Origin: Mesorhizobium sp. B2-4-3
GTDB lineage: Bacteria; Pseudomonadota; Alphaproteobacteria; Rhizobiales; Rhizobiaceae
Assembly (NCBI RefSeq): GCF_006442815.1
Contig: NZ_VFVL01000026.1
Span: 1 to 64,000 of the forward strand
Length of the DNA: 64,000 bases
Direction: 5' to 3'
Positions 36,534 through 45,839 of the stretch are shown here, one piece after another; the first letter of the stretch is position 1; the number at the start of each line of letters is the position of its first letter. Below the pieces are notes generated by a model. The model saw nothing but the letters and a program-made list of their open reading frames with translations. It did not search any database and was not told the DNA's origin. Position numbers and translations under genes: made by a program.

Positions 36534-36767
36534 ATGATGAATCGTTTCGAAGGCCCGGGCGGCAGGGAAGCCCGGATCCGTTATCTCGACGGCGACTTCC
36601 AGGTCACCAGTCCCGGCTCTTTCGTGCGCTGCGCGGTGACGGGCGAGAACATTCCCCTCGACGAGCTCAAATATTGGAGCGTCGCCCGGCAGGAGCCCTA
36701 TGTGAACGCGGCGGTCTCGCTTGCCCGCGAGATCGAGATGCACCCGGAATTGCGCAAGCGGGGATAG
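36534..36767 (+). CDS. DUF2093 domain protein
   Basis: A 77-aa protein: NRFEGPGGREARIRYLDGDFQVTSPGSFVRCAVTGENIPLDELKYWSVARQEPY. This is the DUF2093 signature, a small alphaproteobacterial family of unknown function with one conserved cysteine (VRCAVTG). Two ATGs three bases apart (36534, 36537) could start it. It stands before a glycosyltransferase gene on the same strand. The larger open frame that extends 5' of it is not supported by composition. Confidence 0.87.
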   Translation: MMNRFEGPGGREARIRYLDGDFQVTSPGSFVRCAVTGENIPLDELKYWSVARQEPYVNAAVSLAREIEMHPELRKRG

Positions 36768-36823
36768 GCCATGCGAGCGCATGGCACCGTGACAATCACC
36801 TCGATCGTGCCGAGGCTACCGCG

Positions 36824-37666
36824 TTGAAAAACTTCAAGAAGTCTCTCAAGACCTTTGTTCGCATGCCACTTATCATGCGTGCGAGATTGCGCGATCGGGC
36901 GATATCGAAAGCTGCACGATTCAAGCTGGCGGCCTGCGCCATCTTCCGCGAGGAAGCGCCGTTCCTGGCCGAATGGATCAGGTTCCACCAGAGTGTGGGA
37001 TTTGAGCATTTTTATCTCTACAACAACTTCTCGACCGACGACTTCAAAGCCGTATTGGACCCGTTCATCCAGGAAGGGCTGGTTACGCTGGTCGACTGGC
37101 CGCGGCCGGTGGGGCAACTGTCGGCTTACAGGGACTGCATCCGCAGGCGCTGGCGTGAAGCGTTGTGGATTGGATTCTTCGACATCGATGAATTTCTTTT
37201 CGCACCCGACGGACGTGACGTGCCCTCGGTTCTCAGGGACTACCGCGACCTGCCAGGCGTTTGCGTCTGGCAAGCTTTCTTTGGCTCCTCCGGCCATGTC
37301 GAGCGACCGGAACGGCCGGTGGTCGAGGCCTATATGATGCGAGCCGGGCCGGACATCACGACGGTCAAGACAATCATCAACCCGCGCATGGTCTACAGGG
37401 TGGGCGTCCATCAGTCGAAATTCCTGTCCGGTGAAGGGGTGGACACCCATCGACGGACCATCGTGCCCGGCATGGCCCCCAGGCTCGATATATTGAGGAT
37501 CAATCACTATTGGTCGCGCTCGCTCGCCGACCTCGCCCAGAAAATCCGGCGCGGCGATGCCTCGACGTCCGCGCTGCGCGACAGGGATTGGCATTTCGAC
37601 TTCGAAAGCAAGCTCAATGTCGAGCGCGACGAGGCGATTCTGCAGGCGATGCGGCGCGCAGGATAG
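36824..37666 (+). CDS. Glycosyltransferase family 92-like protein
   Basis: About 280 aa. FKLAACAIFREEAPFLAEWIRFHQSVGFEHFYLYNNFSTDD is the typical start of GT92/DUF23-type transferases, and IGFFDIDEFLF carries the DxD-like metal site; GVHQSKF and INHYWSRS follow. It would add a sugar to a surface glycan. The N-terminus is uncertain: TTG at 36824 or ATG at 36863. The adjacent UDP-xylose synthase suggests the donor could be UDP-xylose or a related sugar (inference). Confidence 0.85.
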   Translation: MKNFKKSLKTFVRMPLIMRARLRDRAISKAARFKLAACAIFREEAPFLAEWIRFHQSVGFEHFYLYNNFSTDDFKAVLDPFIQEGLVTLVDWPRPVGQLSAYRDCIRRRWREALWIGFFDIDEFLFAPDGRDVPSVLRDYRDLPGVCVWQAFFGSSGHVERPERPVVEAYMMRAGPDITTVKTIINPRMVYRVGVHQSKFLSGEGVDTHRRTIVPGMAPRLDILRINHYWSRSLADLAQKIRRGDASTSALRDRDWHFDFESKLNVERDEAILQAMRRAG

Positions 37667-37759
37667 CCGTAGCCATCTCCTCCCTCCCATCGATGGTCCC
37701 AGGCCGTCACTTCAATGCTGACACTTTCACCTTTCTGGGGCTATAGACAGCAAAAGGCG

Positions 37760-38716
37760 ATGGGTACGGGGGTTACCGTGAAGGTTCTTGTAACGGGTGG
37801 GGCCGGCTTTATCGGCTCGCATCTATGTGACTTGCTGTTGGCACAGGAACGCCAGGTAATATGTGCCGACAATTTTTCGACCGGCTCGGAGGAAAACATC
37901 CGTCACCTTCTGGGCAATCCAGATTTCGAGTTCCTCAGGCACGACGTTACCGCGCCTCTCAAAGTCGAAACGGATGAGATCTTCAATCTCGCCTGCCCGG
38001 CCTCGCCCGTTCACTATCAGCGGATTCCGATCGAGACGACCAGGACCTGCGTCTATGGAGCGATCAACATGCTCGATCTTGCATGCGCTTCCGGGGCCAG
38101 GATCCTTCAGGCATCGACATCCGAGGTCTATGGCGATCCGCAAGTCCATCCTCAGACCGAGGCCTATTGGGGCCACGTCAATCCGATCGGACCGCGCAGC
38201 TGCTACGACGAAGGCAAGAGATGCGCCGAGGCGCTGTTCTTCGACTACTGGCGCCAGTCGAAGTTACCCATCAAGGTGGTGCGCATATTCAATACATACG
38301 GACCCCGCATGCACCCGTCGGATGGACGCGTGGTCAGTAATTTCATCGTCCAGGCCCTGCGGAACGACCCCATTACAATCTACGGCGACGGAAGCCATAC
38401 GCGCAGCTTCTGCTATGTCGACGACCTCGTCGACGCGATGGTTCGGATGATGGCTACGCCCGCCGATTTCGTAGGCCCCCTCAACGTTGGAAACCCGACG
38501 GAAGTCACGATCCTGGAACTGGCCGAACTGGTATTGAGCCTTGTCGGCGGCAAGTCCAAAATCGAGTTCAAGCCCCTCCCGCAAGAAGATCCCCGCCAGC
38601 GCCAGCCCGACATAGATCTGGCGCGAGCGACGTTGGACTGGTCCCCTCGCGTCGCTCTCGAGGATGGGCTCGGCGAGACGGTTCGCTACTTCCGCCGGCT
38701 GATCGACGGCAAGTGA
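37760..38716 (+). CDS. UDP-glucuronate decarboxylase (UDP-xylose synthase)
   Basis: A protein of about 318 aa, an extended [22 protein letters not shown] binds [64 protein letters not shown] contains the catalytic YxxxK and follows the UXS signature rather than GalE or RfbB. It converts UDP-glucuronate to UDP-xylose in the cytoplasm. ATG at 37760 or GTG at 37778 (with GGGGG seven bases before it) could start it; the GTG start gives the shorter family-like N-terminus. Pairs with the glycosyltransferase upstream. Confidence 0.9.
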   Translation: MGTGVTVKVLVTGGAGFIGSHLCDLLLAQERQVICADNFSTGSEENIRHLLGNPDFEFLRHDVTAPLKVETDEIFNLACPASPVHYQRIPIETTRTCVYGAINMLDLACASGARILQASTSEVYGDPQVHPQTEAYWGHVNPIGPRSCYDEGKRCAEALFFDYWRQSKLPIKVVRIFNTYGPRMHPSDGRVVSNFIVQALRNDPITIYGDGSHTRSFCYVDDLVDAMVRMMATPADFVGPLNVGNPTEVTILELAELVLSLVGGKSKIEFKPLPQEDPRQRQPDIDLARATLDWSPRVALEDGLGETVRYFRRLIDGK

Positions 38717-38742
38717 CGGCGGGCGCCGCTTTAAGTCTTTGT

Positions 38743-38799
38743 TTTGATGCATGTCGTTGGCCCAGAACCGCCGCACGCTTCTGGGCGACATGCATCAAA
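38743..38799. terminator. Long interrupted hairpin between convergent genes (repeat family)
   Basis: TTTGATGCATGTCG (38743-38756) pairs perfectly with CGACATGCATCAAA (38786-38799), and CCCAGAA (38761-38767) pairs with TTCTGGG (38779-38785) inside, with a TTGG bulge. It lies between the UDP-xylose synthase gene and lpxK and can terminate either way. I believe the same unit is common in Mesorhizobium intergenic regions; this needs a genome search. Confidence 0.75.
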
Positions 38800-39828
38800 T
38801 TAGCCCCGCATCTTGCGCAGGCGCCAGGCGTCGAGCGTTTCGTCGATTATGCGTTCGGGCACATGATCGAGCTCGAACACGGCCTCGATATCGAGCACGT
38901 CCAGTTGGTCGAGGAAACCGGCGGGCGTCTCGCCATGGCGCAGCCGAGCGGCATCCTTTGCCGTCGTGACGAGGCGCAGCCCCTCCTGCCGGGCAAGCGC
39001 CAGGAGGTCGGCAAGCTCGTCCTGGGCGTAGAAATGATGGTCCGGGAAGGCTCGCGACAGCGCGACCTCGCCGCCCGCGTCGCGCACCGTGTCGAAGAAT
39101 TTCTCCGGATGGCCGATGCCGGCGAAGGCCAGGAAGCGCCCGCCGGCGAAGCGCGACGAGTTGGCCGGCTCGACATGCGCCAGGAAGATTGGCCGGCCGG
39201 CGCGCGCCGCCTGGCGCACGACGCCGTCGGCGGCGGCCCCCTCGCCCATCTTCAGCAAGCCGCTGGTGAAGACCAGTTGGTCGACGACCCTGGCGCGGAG
39301 CGGCCCGCCGGGGATGACGCGGCCGTTGCCGATGCCGAAGCGGGCGTCGACCACGACCAGCGCATAGTCGATATGGACGCGCGCCGACTGGAAGCCGTCA
39401 TCCATGATCAGGAAGTCGCAGCCATGTTCCTCGATGAGCAGCTTCGCGCCGGCGGCGCGGTTCGCCGTCACCGCGACCGGCGCATGTTCGGCCAGGAGCA
39501 GCGGCTCGTCGCCGACATGCTTGGCGGCGTCATGATGCGCGTCGACGACATGCGGCTTGGCGAAAGAACCGCCGTGACCGCGCGACAGGAAGCCTGGCGT
39601 GAGCTGCATGTGCCTGGCCTGCTTGGCCAAGGCGATGGCGACCGGCGTCTTGCCGCTGCCGCCGACGGTAAGGTTGCCAACGCACAGGACCGGCGCTGCG
39701 ACCTTCTCGCGCGGGGCATGGCGCATGCGGCGGCCGGCGACCAGCCCATAGACCACCGATGCCGGCGACAACGCGAAGACGCGCCAGTCCGGCCTTTCCC
39801 ACCAGAAGGGTGGCGCTTCGCTGGTCAT
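38800..39828 (-). CDS. lpxK: Tetraacyldisaccharide 4'-kinase
   Basis: A 342-aa LpxK, which phosphorylates the 4' position of the lipid A disaccharide at the inner membrane. The Walker A loop is VLCVGNLTVGGSGKTPVAIALA, with the LpxK-typical DDGFQ in FLIMDDGFQSARV. The start at 39828 (MTSEAPPFWWERPDW) is characteristic. It follows waaA on the same strand with ~75 bp between them, holding a small hairpin repeat, so it may belong to the same LPS operon. Confidence 0.97.
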   Translation of the reverse strand: MTSEAPPFWWERPDWRVFALSPASVVYGLVAGRRMRHAPREKVAAPVLCVGNLTVGGSGKTPVAIALAKQARHMQLTPGFLSRGHGGSFAKPHVVDAHHDAAKHVGDEPLLLAEHAPVAVTANRAAGAKLLIEEHGCDFLIMDDGFQSARVHIDYALVVVDARFGIGNGRVIPGGPLRARVVDQLVFTSGLLKMGEGAAADGVVRQAARAGRPIFLAHVEPANSSRFAGGRFLAFAGIGHPEKFFDTVRDAGGEVALSRAFPDHHFYAQDELADLLALARQEGLRLVTTAKDAARLRHGETPAGFLDQLDVLDIEAVFELDHVPERIIDETLDAWRLRKMRG

Positions 39829-39869
39829 CGCGCCAGCCCCATGCGTCTTGGCTTCGCGCATGGACTTTT

Positions 39870-39893
39870 CCAAAAACCGGTCCCGATTTTTGG
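39870..39893. repeat. Small palindromic rhizobial repeat
   Basis: CCAAAAA (39870-39876) and TTTTTGG (39887-39893) bracket CCGGTCCCGA, within ATGGACTTTTC...GGCATCATGATCTAG. This resembles a short palindromic unit with flanking CATGATC that is frequent between genes of rhizobia. It lies between waaA and lpxK and could form a hairpin in the operon transcript. Confidence 0.6.
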
Positions 39894-39902
39894 CATCATG
39901 AT

Positions 39903-41219
39903 CTAGCGACCGTTTGCGCCTTCCAGGCGCGCCTTGACGACGAGCGGCTGGATATAGGGCTCCAGCGATTTCAGCGTGCGGGCAAGCGCGCCGCGCATCT
40001 CGTCGACGGTGGCGGCACCCGCCGCCATCATTTCGTGGCGCGCCACTTCGTTGGTCAAAAGGAAATTGACGGCTCCGGTCAGCATGTCGCGGTCACGCAC
40101 CAGCTTGGCGCCGCCGCTGTCGAGCAGGCGCTGGTAGGCCTCGCGGAAATTCTGCACGTTGCGGCCGGCAAGCACGGCGGTTTCGAGCATCGCCGGCTCG
40201 AGCGGGTTCTGGCCGCCTTCCGAAGTCAGCGAGCGGCCGACGAAAGCGATCTCGGTCAGCCTCAAATAAAGGCCCATTTCGCCGATCGTATCGCCCAGAA
40301 GGATATCGGTGTCCGGCGAGATGCGGTCGCCCTTGCCGCGCCTTGCGACCGTCAGCCCCATGCCGGAAATCTGCGCTGCAAGCGCGTCGGCGCGGTCGGG
40401 ATGGCGCGGCACGATGATGGTCAAGAGCCCGTGATGGCGTTTGTGCAGGCTGGCATGGACCTCGGCGGCCACGACCTCCTCGCCGTCATGGGTCGAGATC
40501 GCCGCCCAGGTCGGGCGATCGCCGATCTGGCGCTGCAGGGTGGCCAAAGCCCGCTCGTCGGCCGGCGGCGGGTTGGTGTCGACCTTGAGGTTGCCGGAGA
40601 CGGTGACGGGCCGGGCGCCGAGCGCGCGGAAGCGCTCGCCGTCGGTATCCGACTGGGCGATGACATGGGCGAGGTTCTCGAACAGTGCCTCGGCAACTCC
40701 AGCTCGCTTCTTCCACGAGGTGAAGGAGCGGTCGGACAGCCGGCCATTGACCAGAACCTGCGGCACGTTGCGGGCGCCAAGTTCCAGGATGGTCATCGGC
40801 CAGATTTCCGATTCGGCGATGATCGCCAGTTCCGGCCGCCAGTGATCGAGGAAGCGGCTTACTGCGGGCTTGAGATCGAGCGGCACATATTGGTGGATGA
40901 TGCGGCTGCCGAGACGCTCTTCGGCGACCTTGGCCGAGGTCACGGTGCCGGTGGTCAGGACGATGTTGACGCCATAGTCGAGGATGCTCTCGACCAGCGG
41001 CACCACCGCGATCGTCTCGCCCACGCTTGCGGCATGGATCCAGATCACCGGCCCTTCCGGTCGGGGACGGCCGGCAACGCCGTAGCGCTCGCGGCGGCGG
41101 ACGCGATCCTCCTTGCCGCGCGAGGCGCGCCAGGCGACATAGGGTCCGATCAGCGGATAGGCGGCCGCCCCCGCATAGCGGTAGGCGGTGAGGGCCGCGC
41201 GTGCCCAACGCTCGCTCAT
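39903..41219 (-). CDS. waaA: 3-deoxy-D-manno-octulosonic acid transferase
   Basis: A 438-aa GT30 enzyme that adds Kdo to lipid IVA. It has an N-terminal membrane anchor region (LTAYRYAGAAAYPLIGPYVAWRASRGKEDRVRRRERYG), the acceptor motif IWIHAASVGETIAVVPLV and the donor-domain motifs FVGRSLTSEGGQNPLEPAML. The start overlaps the stop of the DUF374 gene by four bases (41216-41219). With lpxK and the acyltransferase it forms a lipid A/Kdo assembly operon. Confidence 0.97.
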   Translation of the reverse strand: MSERWARAALTAYRYAGAAAYPLIGPYVAWRASRGKEDRVRRRERYGVAGRPRPEGPVIWIHAASVGETIAVVPLVESILDYGVNIVLTTGTVTSAKVAEERLGSRIIHQYVPLDLKPAVSRFLDHWRPELAIIAESEIWPMTILELGARNVPQVLVNGRLSDRSFTSWKKRAGVAEALFENLAHVIAQSDTDGERFRALGARPVTVSGNLKVDTNPPPADERALATLQRQIGDRPTWAAISTHDGEEVVAAEVHASLHKRHHGLLTIIVPRHPDRADALAAQISGMGLTVARRGKGDRISPDTDILLGDTIGEMGLYLRLTEIAFVGRSLTSEGGQNPLEPAMLETAVLAGRNVQNFREAYQRLLDSGGAKLVRDRDMLTGAVNFLLTNEVARHEMMAAGAATVDEMRGALARTLKSLEPYIQPLVVKARLEGANGR

Positions 41220-42004
41220 TTTCCGCCATCCACGAGGCGATAGGCCTCGGCCGTCGCAGCGTTGAGGGAGGCCGTGACCTCCTGGCGCTTGCGCTCCATC
41301 TCGGCCTCGTCGGCATCGGCCGGCACGAAAACCGGCGGGCCGACGATGACCGCCGAGCGGCCGAAAGGCAGGTTGATGGTGGTCTTGTCCCAGCTCTTTT
41401 CCAGCACCTTGCGGCGGCTGGTGGCGATGGCAGATGGGAGGATCGGCCGGCCGGAAAGCCTTGCCAGAAGCACGATGCCGAGCCCCGCATCGCGCGGCGT
41501 GCCGTTCGGGATGTCGGCGATCATGGCGACGTTCTTGCCCGCGAGGAGCGACTTCTTGAGCGCGATCAAGGCCTTGGCGCCGCCTTTGTCGAGGTGCCTC
41601 GAACGGTTGCGGCCGCCCGAGCCGCGCACCGCCTCAATGCCGAATTTCTCGAGCATCAGCGCCTGGAGCTCCGCATCGGCGCTGCGCGAGACCATGGCGA
41701 CCAGCGGCCGTCCCTTGGGATAATAGGCAGGGGTCAGGAGCTGCTGGCCGTGCCAGAGCGCGATGATGCCGGGCTCGAGATGCGCGTAAGCGCCGCCGGC
41801 GACCTGCGTCGAGCCCTCGACCAGCGGGCTGGTGAGGCGAATCAGCCGCAGGAACCAGGCGAACAAGCTGGCGATGAAGTTCTTGACGAAACTCGACTGC
41901 GCCAATGGCTCGCGGATGCGCCGCCACAGCGTGCGTGTTCCGCCGCGCCTGGCGGCGTGCCGCCGGGTCGTCCCTTTCACCGCTTCATGCTCCATCGACG
42001 TCAA
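41216..42004 (-). CDS. DUF374 lysophospholipid acyltransferase-like protein
   Basis: A 262-aa protein with an N-terminal hydrophobic segment (NFIASLFAWFLRLIRLTSPL) and the DUF374 core (IIALWHGQQLLTPAYYP, MVSRSADAELQALMLEKFGIEAVRGSGGRNR, IADIPNGTPRDAGLGIVLLARLSGRPILPSAIA). The HxxxQ-type motif sits where HX4D acyltransferases have theirs. Coupling with waaA on one side and DUF4170 on the other (ATGA overlaps) suggests it acylates lipid A or a lipid A precursor, perhaps the rhizobial special acyl chain. That role is inference. Confidence 0.9.
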   Translation of the reverse strand: MTSMEHEAVKGTTRRHAARRGGTRTLWRRIREPLAQSSFVKNFIASLFAWFLRLIRLTSPLVEGSTQVAGGAYAHLEPGIIALWHGQQLLTPAYYPKGRPLVAMVSRSADAELQALMLEKFGIEAVRGSGGRNRSRHLDKGGAKALIALKKSLLAGKNVAMIADIPNGTPRDAGLGIVLLARLSGRPILPSAIATSRRKVLEKSWDKTTINLPFGRSAVIVGPPVFVPADADEAEMERKRQEVTASLNAATAEAYRLVDGGK

Positions 42005-42246
42005 CCGCCGACCTTCGATTCTGGATCGAGCAGACGGTGCAGATGAACAACGAAATAGCGCATATGAGCATTGTCGACACTGGCCTGCGCCTTGGCTTTC
42101 CAGGCGCCAAGCGCGGTTTGATAGTCGGGATAGATGCCGACAATGTCGAGGGAGTCGAGATCGCGGAACTCGGTTCCACCCAGCTTTTTCAGCTCGCCGC
42201 CGAACACCAGGTGCAAAAGCTGCTTCTTTCCGTCTTCCGCGGCCAT
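42001..42246 (-). CDS. DUF4170 protein
   Basis: An 81-aa protein: GKKQLLHLVFGGELKKLGGTEFRDLDSLDIVGIYPDYQTALGAWKAKAQASVDNAHMRYFVVHLHRLLDP. This matches DUF4170, a small Rhizobiales family of unknown function. The start at 42246 (MAAEDGKKQ) is preferred over 42267. Its stop overlaps the DUF374 start (ATGA), so it heads a coupled DUF4170 - DUF374 - waaA array and may assist LPS assembly. Confidence 0.92.
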   Translation of the reverse strand: MAAEDGKKQLLHLVFGGELKKLGGTEFRDLDSLDIVGIYPDYQTALGAWKAKAQASVDNAHMRYFVVHLHRLLDPESKVGG

Positions 42247-42319
42247 GCCGATCCTTCGCATATTCATGAATTGTGACAGGTCTAGACCAAAGCAGCCGGT
42301 TTTGGAACTGCCGACCGCC

Positions 42320-43129
42320 TCACCCTTCGTCAAGCCCGGCAATGACGCCGGTAAGCACGCCGAGCAATTCGCCGCTGCCGGCGGCGAGCGCGCCGTGATT
42401 GATCACCTCGCCGGCATAGCGCGGCGGCTTGCCGGCGCGGTCGAGCAATGCGCCGCCCGCCTCGGTGAGGATGAGATCGGCGGCGGCGATGTCCCAGTCA
42501 TGCGCGCTCGGCTTGACGAAGGTCGCGTCGAGCTTGCCGGCGGCGATCATCGCCAGCCGATAGGCGAGCGAAGGAATGTAGGCCGTCCGCCGCAGCCTTT
42601 CCTGCCAAGCCTGCGGCATCAAGTCGACCAGCGGCTTGGGGCCGCCGATATCGACGTCCTGCCCAAGCGGACGCACATGGATGCGCTTGTCATTGAGATA
42701 GGCACCCTCGCCCGGCAGCGCCCAATAGGTCTCGCGCTTGGCCGGGCATTCGAGCACGCCGGCGAGCGAGCGTCCGTCCTCGACCACGGCGACGCTGACG
42801 CACCAGGAATGCAGGCCGTCGAGAAAGCCACGCGTGCCGTCGATCGGGTCGACGACGAAGGTGCGGCGAGCCGACAGCCTGGCATGGTCGTCGGCGGTCT
42901 CCTCCGACAGCCAGCCATAATCCGGACGCGCCCGCAGCAAGGTCTCGCGCAGATAGGCGTCCGCCGCATGGTCTGCCTCGCTTACCGGCGAGGTACCGCC
43001 CTTCATCCACACCTGCGGGTTGTTGCCGAAATAACGCATGGCGATGGCGCCAGCCTCGCGAGCGGCCTCGCGCAGCAGAGCGAGGTCGTCGCGGGCCTCA
43101 TTCGAAGTCAATTGGTCAAGCGCCGGCAA
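42320..43129 (-). CDS. cysQ: 3'(2'),5'-bisphosphate nucleotidase / inositol monophosphatase family
   Basis: A 269-aa Mg-dependent phosphatase. The metal motif is TFVVDPIDGTRGFLDGLHSW, with WLSEETADD and the C-terminal HDWDIAAADLILTEAGG. CysQ recycles PAP from sulfate assimilation; the sequence is closer to CysQ than to SuhB, but substrate cannot be proved from motifs. The start lies within the 3' end of pmbA (14-bp overlap), so the two are coupled. Confidence 0.87.
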   Translation of the reverse strand: MPALDQLTSNEARDDLALLREAAREAGAIAMRYFGNNPQVWMKGGTSPVSEADHAADAYLRETLLRARPDYGWLSEETADDHARLSARRTFVVDPIDGTRGFLDGLHSWCVSVAVVEDGRSLAGVLECPAKRETYWALPGEGAYLNDKRIHVRPLGQDVDIGGPKPLVDLMPQAWQERLRRTAYIPSLAYRLAMIAAGKLDATFVKPSAHDWDIAAADLILTEAGGALLDRAGKPPRYAGEVINHGALAAGSGELLGVLTGVIAGLDEG

Positions 43130-44459
43130 GGGTCATCCCTTCAATCAGGAGCGTCGGCGCCGCCGTGCCGAAATTGCGGTCGAGATCGTTCGCCGGCACC
43201 ATGTTGAGGAACATGGTCTTCAGGTTCGAGGCGATCGTCACCTCGGCCACCGGATAGGCCAGCGCGCCGTTCTCGATCCAGTAGCCGGAAGCGCCGCGGC
43301 TGTATTCGCCGGTCACCATGTCGACGCCCTGGCCGAACACCTCTGTGACATAGAAGCCGCTCTTCAACGACGCGATCAGATCTTCCGGCGAACGCCTGCC
43401 CGGCTCGATGGCAAGGTTGGTCGATGACGGCGAAACCGACGAGCCGCTGCGCGAGCCGCGTCCATTGGTGACGAGACCGAGCTCGCGCGCGGCCGAGGTC
43501 GACAGGAACCAGTGGTTCAACATGCCCTTCTCGACCATCAGCAGCTTGTCCCCCTCGACGCCCTCGCCATCGAAGGGGCGCGAGGCCTGGCCGCGCCGCC
43601 GCAAAGGCTCGTCGGTGACGGTGATGGCGGCCGAGGCCACCTGCTTGCCCATCATGTCGCGCAGGAAGCTGGTCTTGCGGGCGACCGCGGCGCCGTTGAT
43701 GGCGCCGGCCAGATGGCCGGCTATGCCGCGCGCGACGCGCGGATCGAACACCACGTCGACCGGGCCGGTCGCTGCCTTGCGGGCGCCGAGGCGGCGCACC
43801 GCCCGTTCGCCGGCCTTGCGGCCGATCTCTTCCGGCGCGTCGAGATCGGCGAAATGCTGGCGCGAGGAGAATTCATAGTCGCGCTCCATCGCCGTGCCCT
43901 CTCCGGCAATGACGCTGGTCGAGCGCGAGAAGCGCGAGGCGACATACTGGCCGACAAAGCCATGCGAGGTGGCGAGAACCAGGCCGCCCAGGCCGGCGCC
44001 GGCGCTGCTGCCCGCGGAATTGGTGACGCCCTTGACCGCCAATGCGGCTGCTTCGGCGGCAAGGGCGGCTTCCTTCAGCTGGTCCGCCGATACCTCTGTC
44101 GGGTCGAAAAGGTCAAGATCGCGCAAATTGCGGGCGAGCAGCGCGGGGTCGGCGAGGCCTTGAAACGGATCCTCGGGCGAGACTTTCGCCATGGCCACGG
44201 CACGCTCGGCAAGCGCCTTCGGGTCGGATGCGGCGGTGGCCGAGACGCTCGCCACACGCTGGCCGACGAAGACGCGCAGCGAAACATCCTCGCTCTCCGA
44301 CGATTCAGTGCCCTCGACCTTGCCCAGCCGGACCGAGACGCCGGCCGAGCGACCGCGCACCGCCACCGCGTCGGCCGCGTCGGCGCCTGCGCGCCTGGCA
44401 GCCTCGACGAGCGCCGCGACGCGATCGGTCAATTTCGCTGCGTCGAGCTTATCGGTCAT
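43116..44459 (-). CDS. pmbA: TldD/PmbA-family metallopeptidase, PmbA (TldE) subunit
   Basis: A 447-aa protein. PmbA/TldE pairs with TldD to form a peptidase for unstructured peptides. The family features GKVEGTESSESEDVSLRVFVGQRVASVS, VFDPRVARGIAGHLAGAINGAAVARKTSFL and TGEYSRGASGYWIENGALAYPV are present. The zinc HExxxH motif belongs to the TldD partner and is absent here, as expected. tldD itself is not in the window. Three direct GCACCATC repeats lie upstream. Confidence 0.93.
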   Translation of the reverse strand: MTDKLDAAKLTDRVAALVEAARRAGADAADAVAVRGRSAGVSVRLGKVEGTESSESEDVSLRVFVGQRVASVSATAASDPKALAERAVAMAKVSPEDPFQGLADPALLARNLRDLDLFDPTEVSADQLKEAALAAEAAALAVKGVTNSAGSSAGAGLGGLVLATSHGFVGQYVASRFSRSTSVIAGEGTAMERDYEFSSRQHFADLDAPEEIGRKAGERAVRRLGARKAATGPVDVVFDPRVARGIAGHLAGAINGAAVARKTSFLRDMMGKQVASAAITVTDEPLRRRGQASRPFDGEGVEGDKLLMVEKGMLNHWFLSTSAARELGLVTNGRGSRSGSSVSPSSTNLAIEPGRRSPEDLIASLKSGFYVTEVFGQGVDMVTGEYSRGASGYWIENGALAYPVAEVTIASNLKTMFLNMVPANDLDRNFGTAAPTLLIEGMTLAGA

Positions 44460-44515
44460 GCGGTTGTTCCTGTTTGTTCACGCGGCCTGGGAGGGTAGTG
44501 TCCTGACGACCACCC

Positions 44516-44565
44516 GCACCATCTATGGATGCCATAGGCACCATCATAGATACGTCCGCACCATC
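44516..44565. repeat. Three GCACCATC direct repeats upstream of pmbA
   Basis: GCACCATC occurs at 44516-44523, 44538-44545 and 44558-44565, each followed by TAT- or ATAG-type bases (periods 22 and 20 bp, about two helical turns). They fill the middle of the 207-bp gap between pmbA and epmA. A regulator binding on one face of the helix is possible; no further feature is seen in the gap. Confidence 0.45.
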
Positions 44566-44666
44566 TATTGTTCCACCGACGCTAGTGCAATGGCGGATGC
44601 GGCAATCTCAAGGCAATCGCCGTGGTTCGTGTCGGATGCTTTGCCGCAGCGGGCAAGAAGAGAGCG

Positions 44667-45710
44667 TTACTCGGCCACCGGCGCCCAGATCACGTCGTCG
44701 ATCCTTGCGGCGCCCGTCGCCAGCATCACCAGCCGGTCGAAGCCCAGGGCCGAGCCGCTTGCCTGCGGCATTACGGCCAGAGCCGCAAGGAAATCCTCGT
44801 CCAGCGGATAGCGCTCGCCATAGACGCGCTCCTTCTCGTCCATCTCGGCGATGAAGCGGCGGCGCTGCTCGGCAGGGTCGGTGAGCTCGCCGAAGGCGTT
44901 GGCGAGCTCGACGCCGCAGCAATAGAGCTCGAAGCGCTCGGCGACGCGCGGATCCTCGGCACTCGGCCGGGCGAGCGCCGCTTCCGAAATCGGATAGCCG
45001 TATAAGATGGTGGCGCGACCCTGCCCCAGCGCCGGCTCGATCTTTTCGACCATCACCCGGCTGAACAGGTCGGCCCAATTGTCGTCGGGCGCGGTGCGCA
45101 GGCCGGCACGGACCAGCGCTTCGTGAAGCGCGCCGCGGTCGGTGCTGCCGTCGACTGACACGGTCGCCAGCAGGTCGATGCCGGCATGGCGGGTAAAAGC
45201 CTCGGCCACGCTCAGCCGCTCCGGCCCGGCGAACGGATCGGCCTCGCGGCCGCGGAACCGGAAACTCTTGGCGCCGGCCTTTTCCGCGGCGAGCGCCAGG
45301 AATTCGGCGCAATCGTCCATCAGGCGCTCGTAAGTTTCGCCGACGCGATACCATTCGAGCATGGTGAACTCGGGGTGATGCAGCGGCCCACGCTCGCGGT
45401 TGCGCCAGACGGGGCCGAGGCTGAAGATGCGTTCCTCGCCGGCGGCGAGCAGCTTCTTGCAGGCGAATTCGGGCGAGGTGTGGAGATAGAGCGGCCGGCT
45501 CGATGCGTCGGGCCCAATCGCCTCGGTGGCGAAGGCGGCGAGATGCGCCTCGTTGCCCGGCGAAACCTGCAGCGCCGAGGTCGTCACCTCGACGAAATCG
45601 CGCTGCGCGAACCAGCCGCGAAGGGCGGCGGCGATGGCATTGCGCGCCATCAGCCGTGGCCGGCGGTCGGCATGGATATCAGGCGTCCACCAGGGCGAAG
45701 CGGCGGTCAT
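44667..45710 (-). CDS. epmA: Elongation factor P lysyl-ligase
   Basis: A 347-aa class II aminoacyl-tRNA-synthetase-like enzyme (GenX/PoxA). It attaches beta-lysine to EF-P. It has the LysRS catalytic core without the anticodon-binding domain: motif 2 in [29 protein letters not shown] and motif 3 in [12 protein letters not shown]. The start at 45710 ([20 protein letters not shown]) is right for the family. It is divergent from its substrate gene efp. The lysine 2,3-aminomutase EpmB is not encoded here. Confidence 0.96.
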   Translation of the reverse strand: MTAASPWWTPDIHADRRPRLMARNAIAAALRGWFAQRDFVEVTTSALQVSPGNEAHLAAFATEAIGPDASSRPLYLHTSPEFACKKLLAAGEERIFSLGPVWRNRERGPLHHPEFTMLEWYRVGETYERLMDDCAEFLALAAEKAGAKSFRFRGREADPFAGPERLSVAEAFTRHAGIDLLATVSVDGSTDRGALHEALVRAGLRTAPDDNWADLFSRVMVEKIEPALGQGRATILYGYPISEAALARPSAEDPRVAERFELYCCGVELANAFGELTDPAEQRRRFIAEMDEKERVYGERYPLDEDFLAALAVMPQASGSALGFDRLVMLATGAARIDDVIWAPVAE

Positions 45711-45839
45711 GGGCAGGAAAATCGCTCGGCAGGCTGGCGGTTCGACGCAAGATGCGCTAGGGCGCACGCGATGGCCGCCGTCGCCGCTTCGCGGAAATCG
45801 ACGCTTGCAGGCCGACAAACTCGAATGGGATCGAATACC

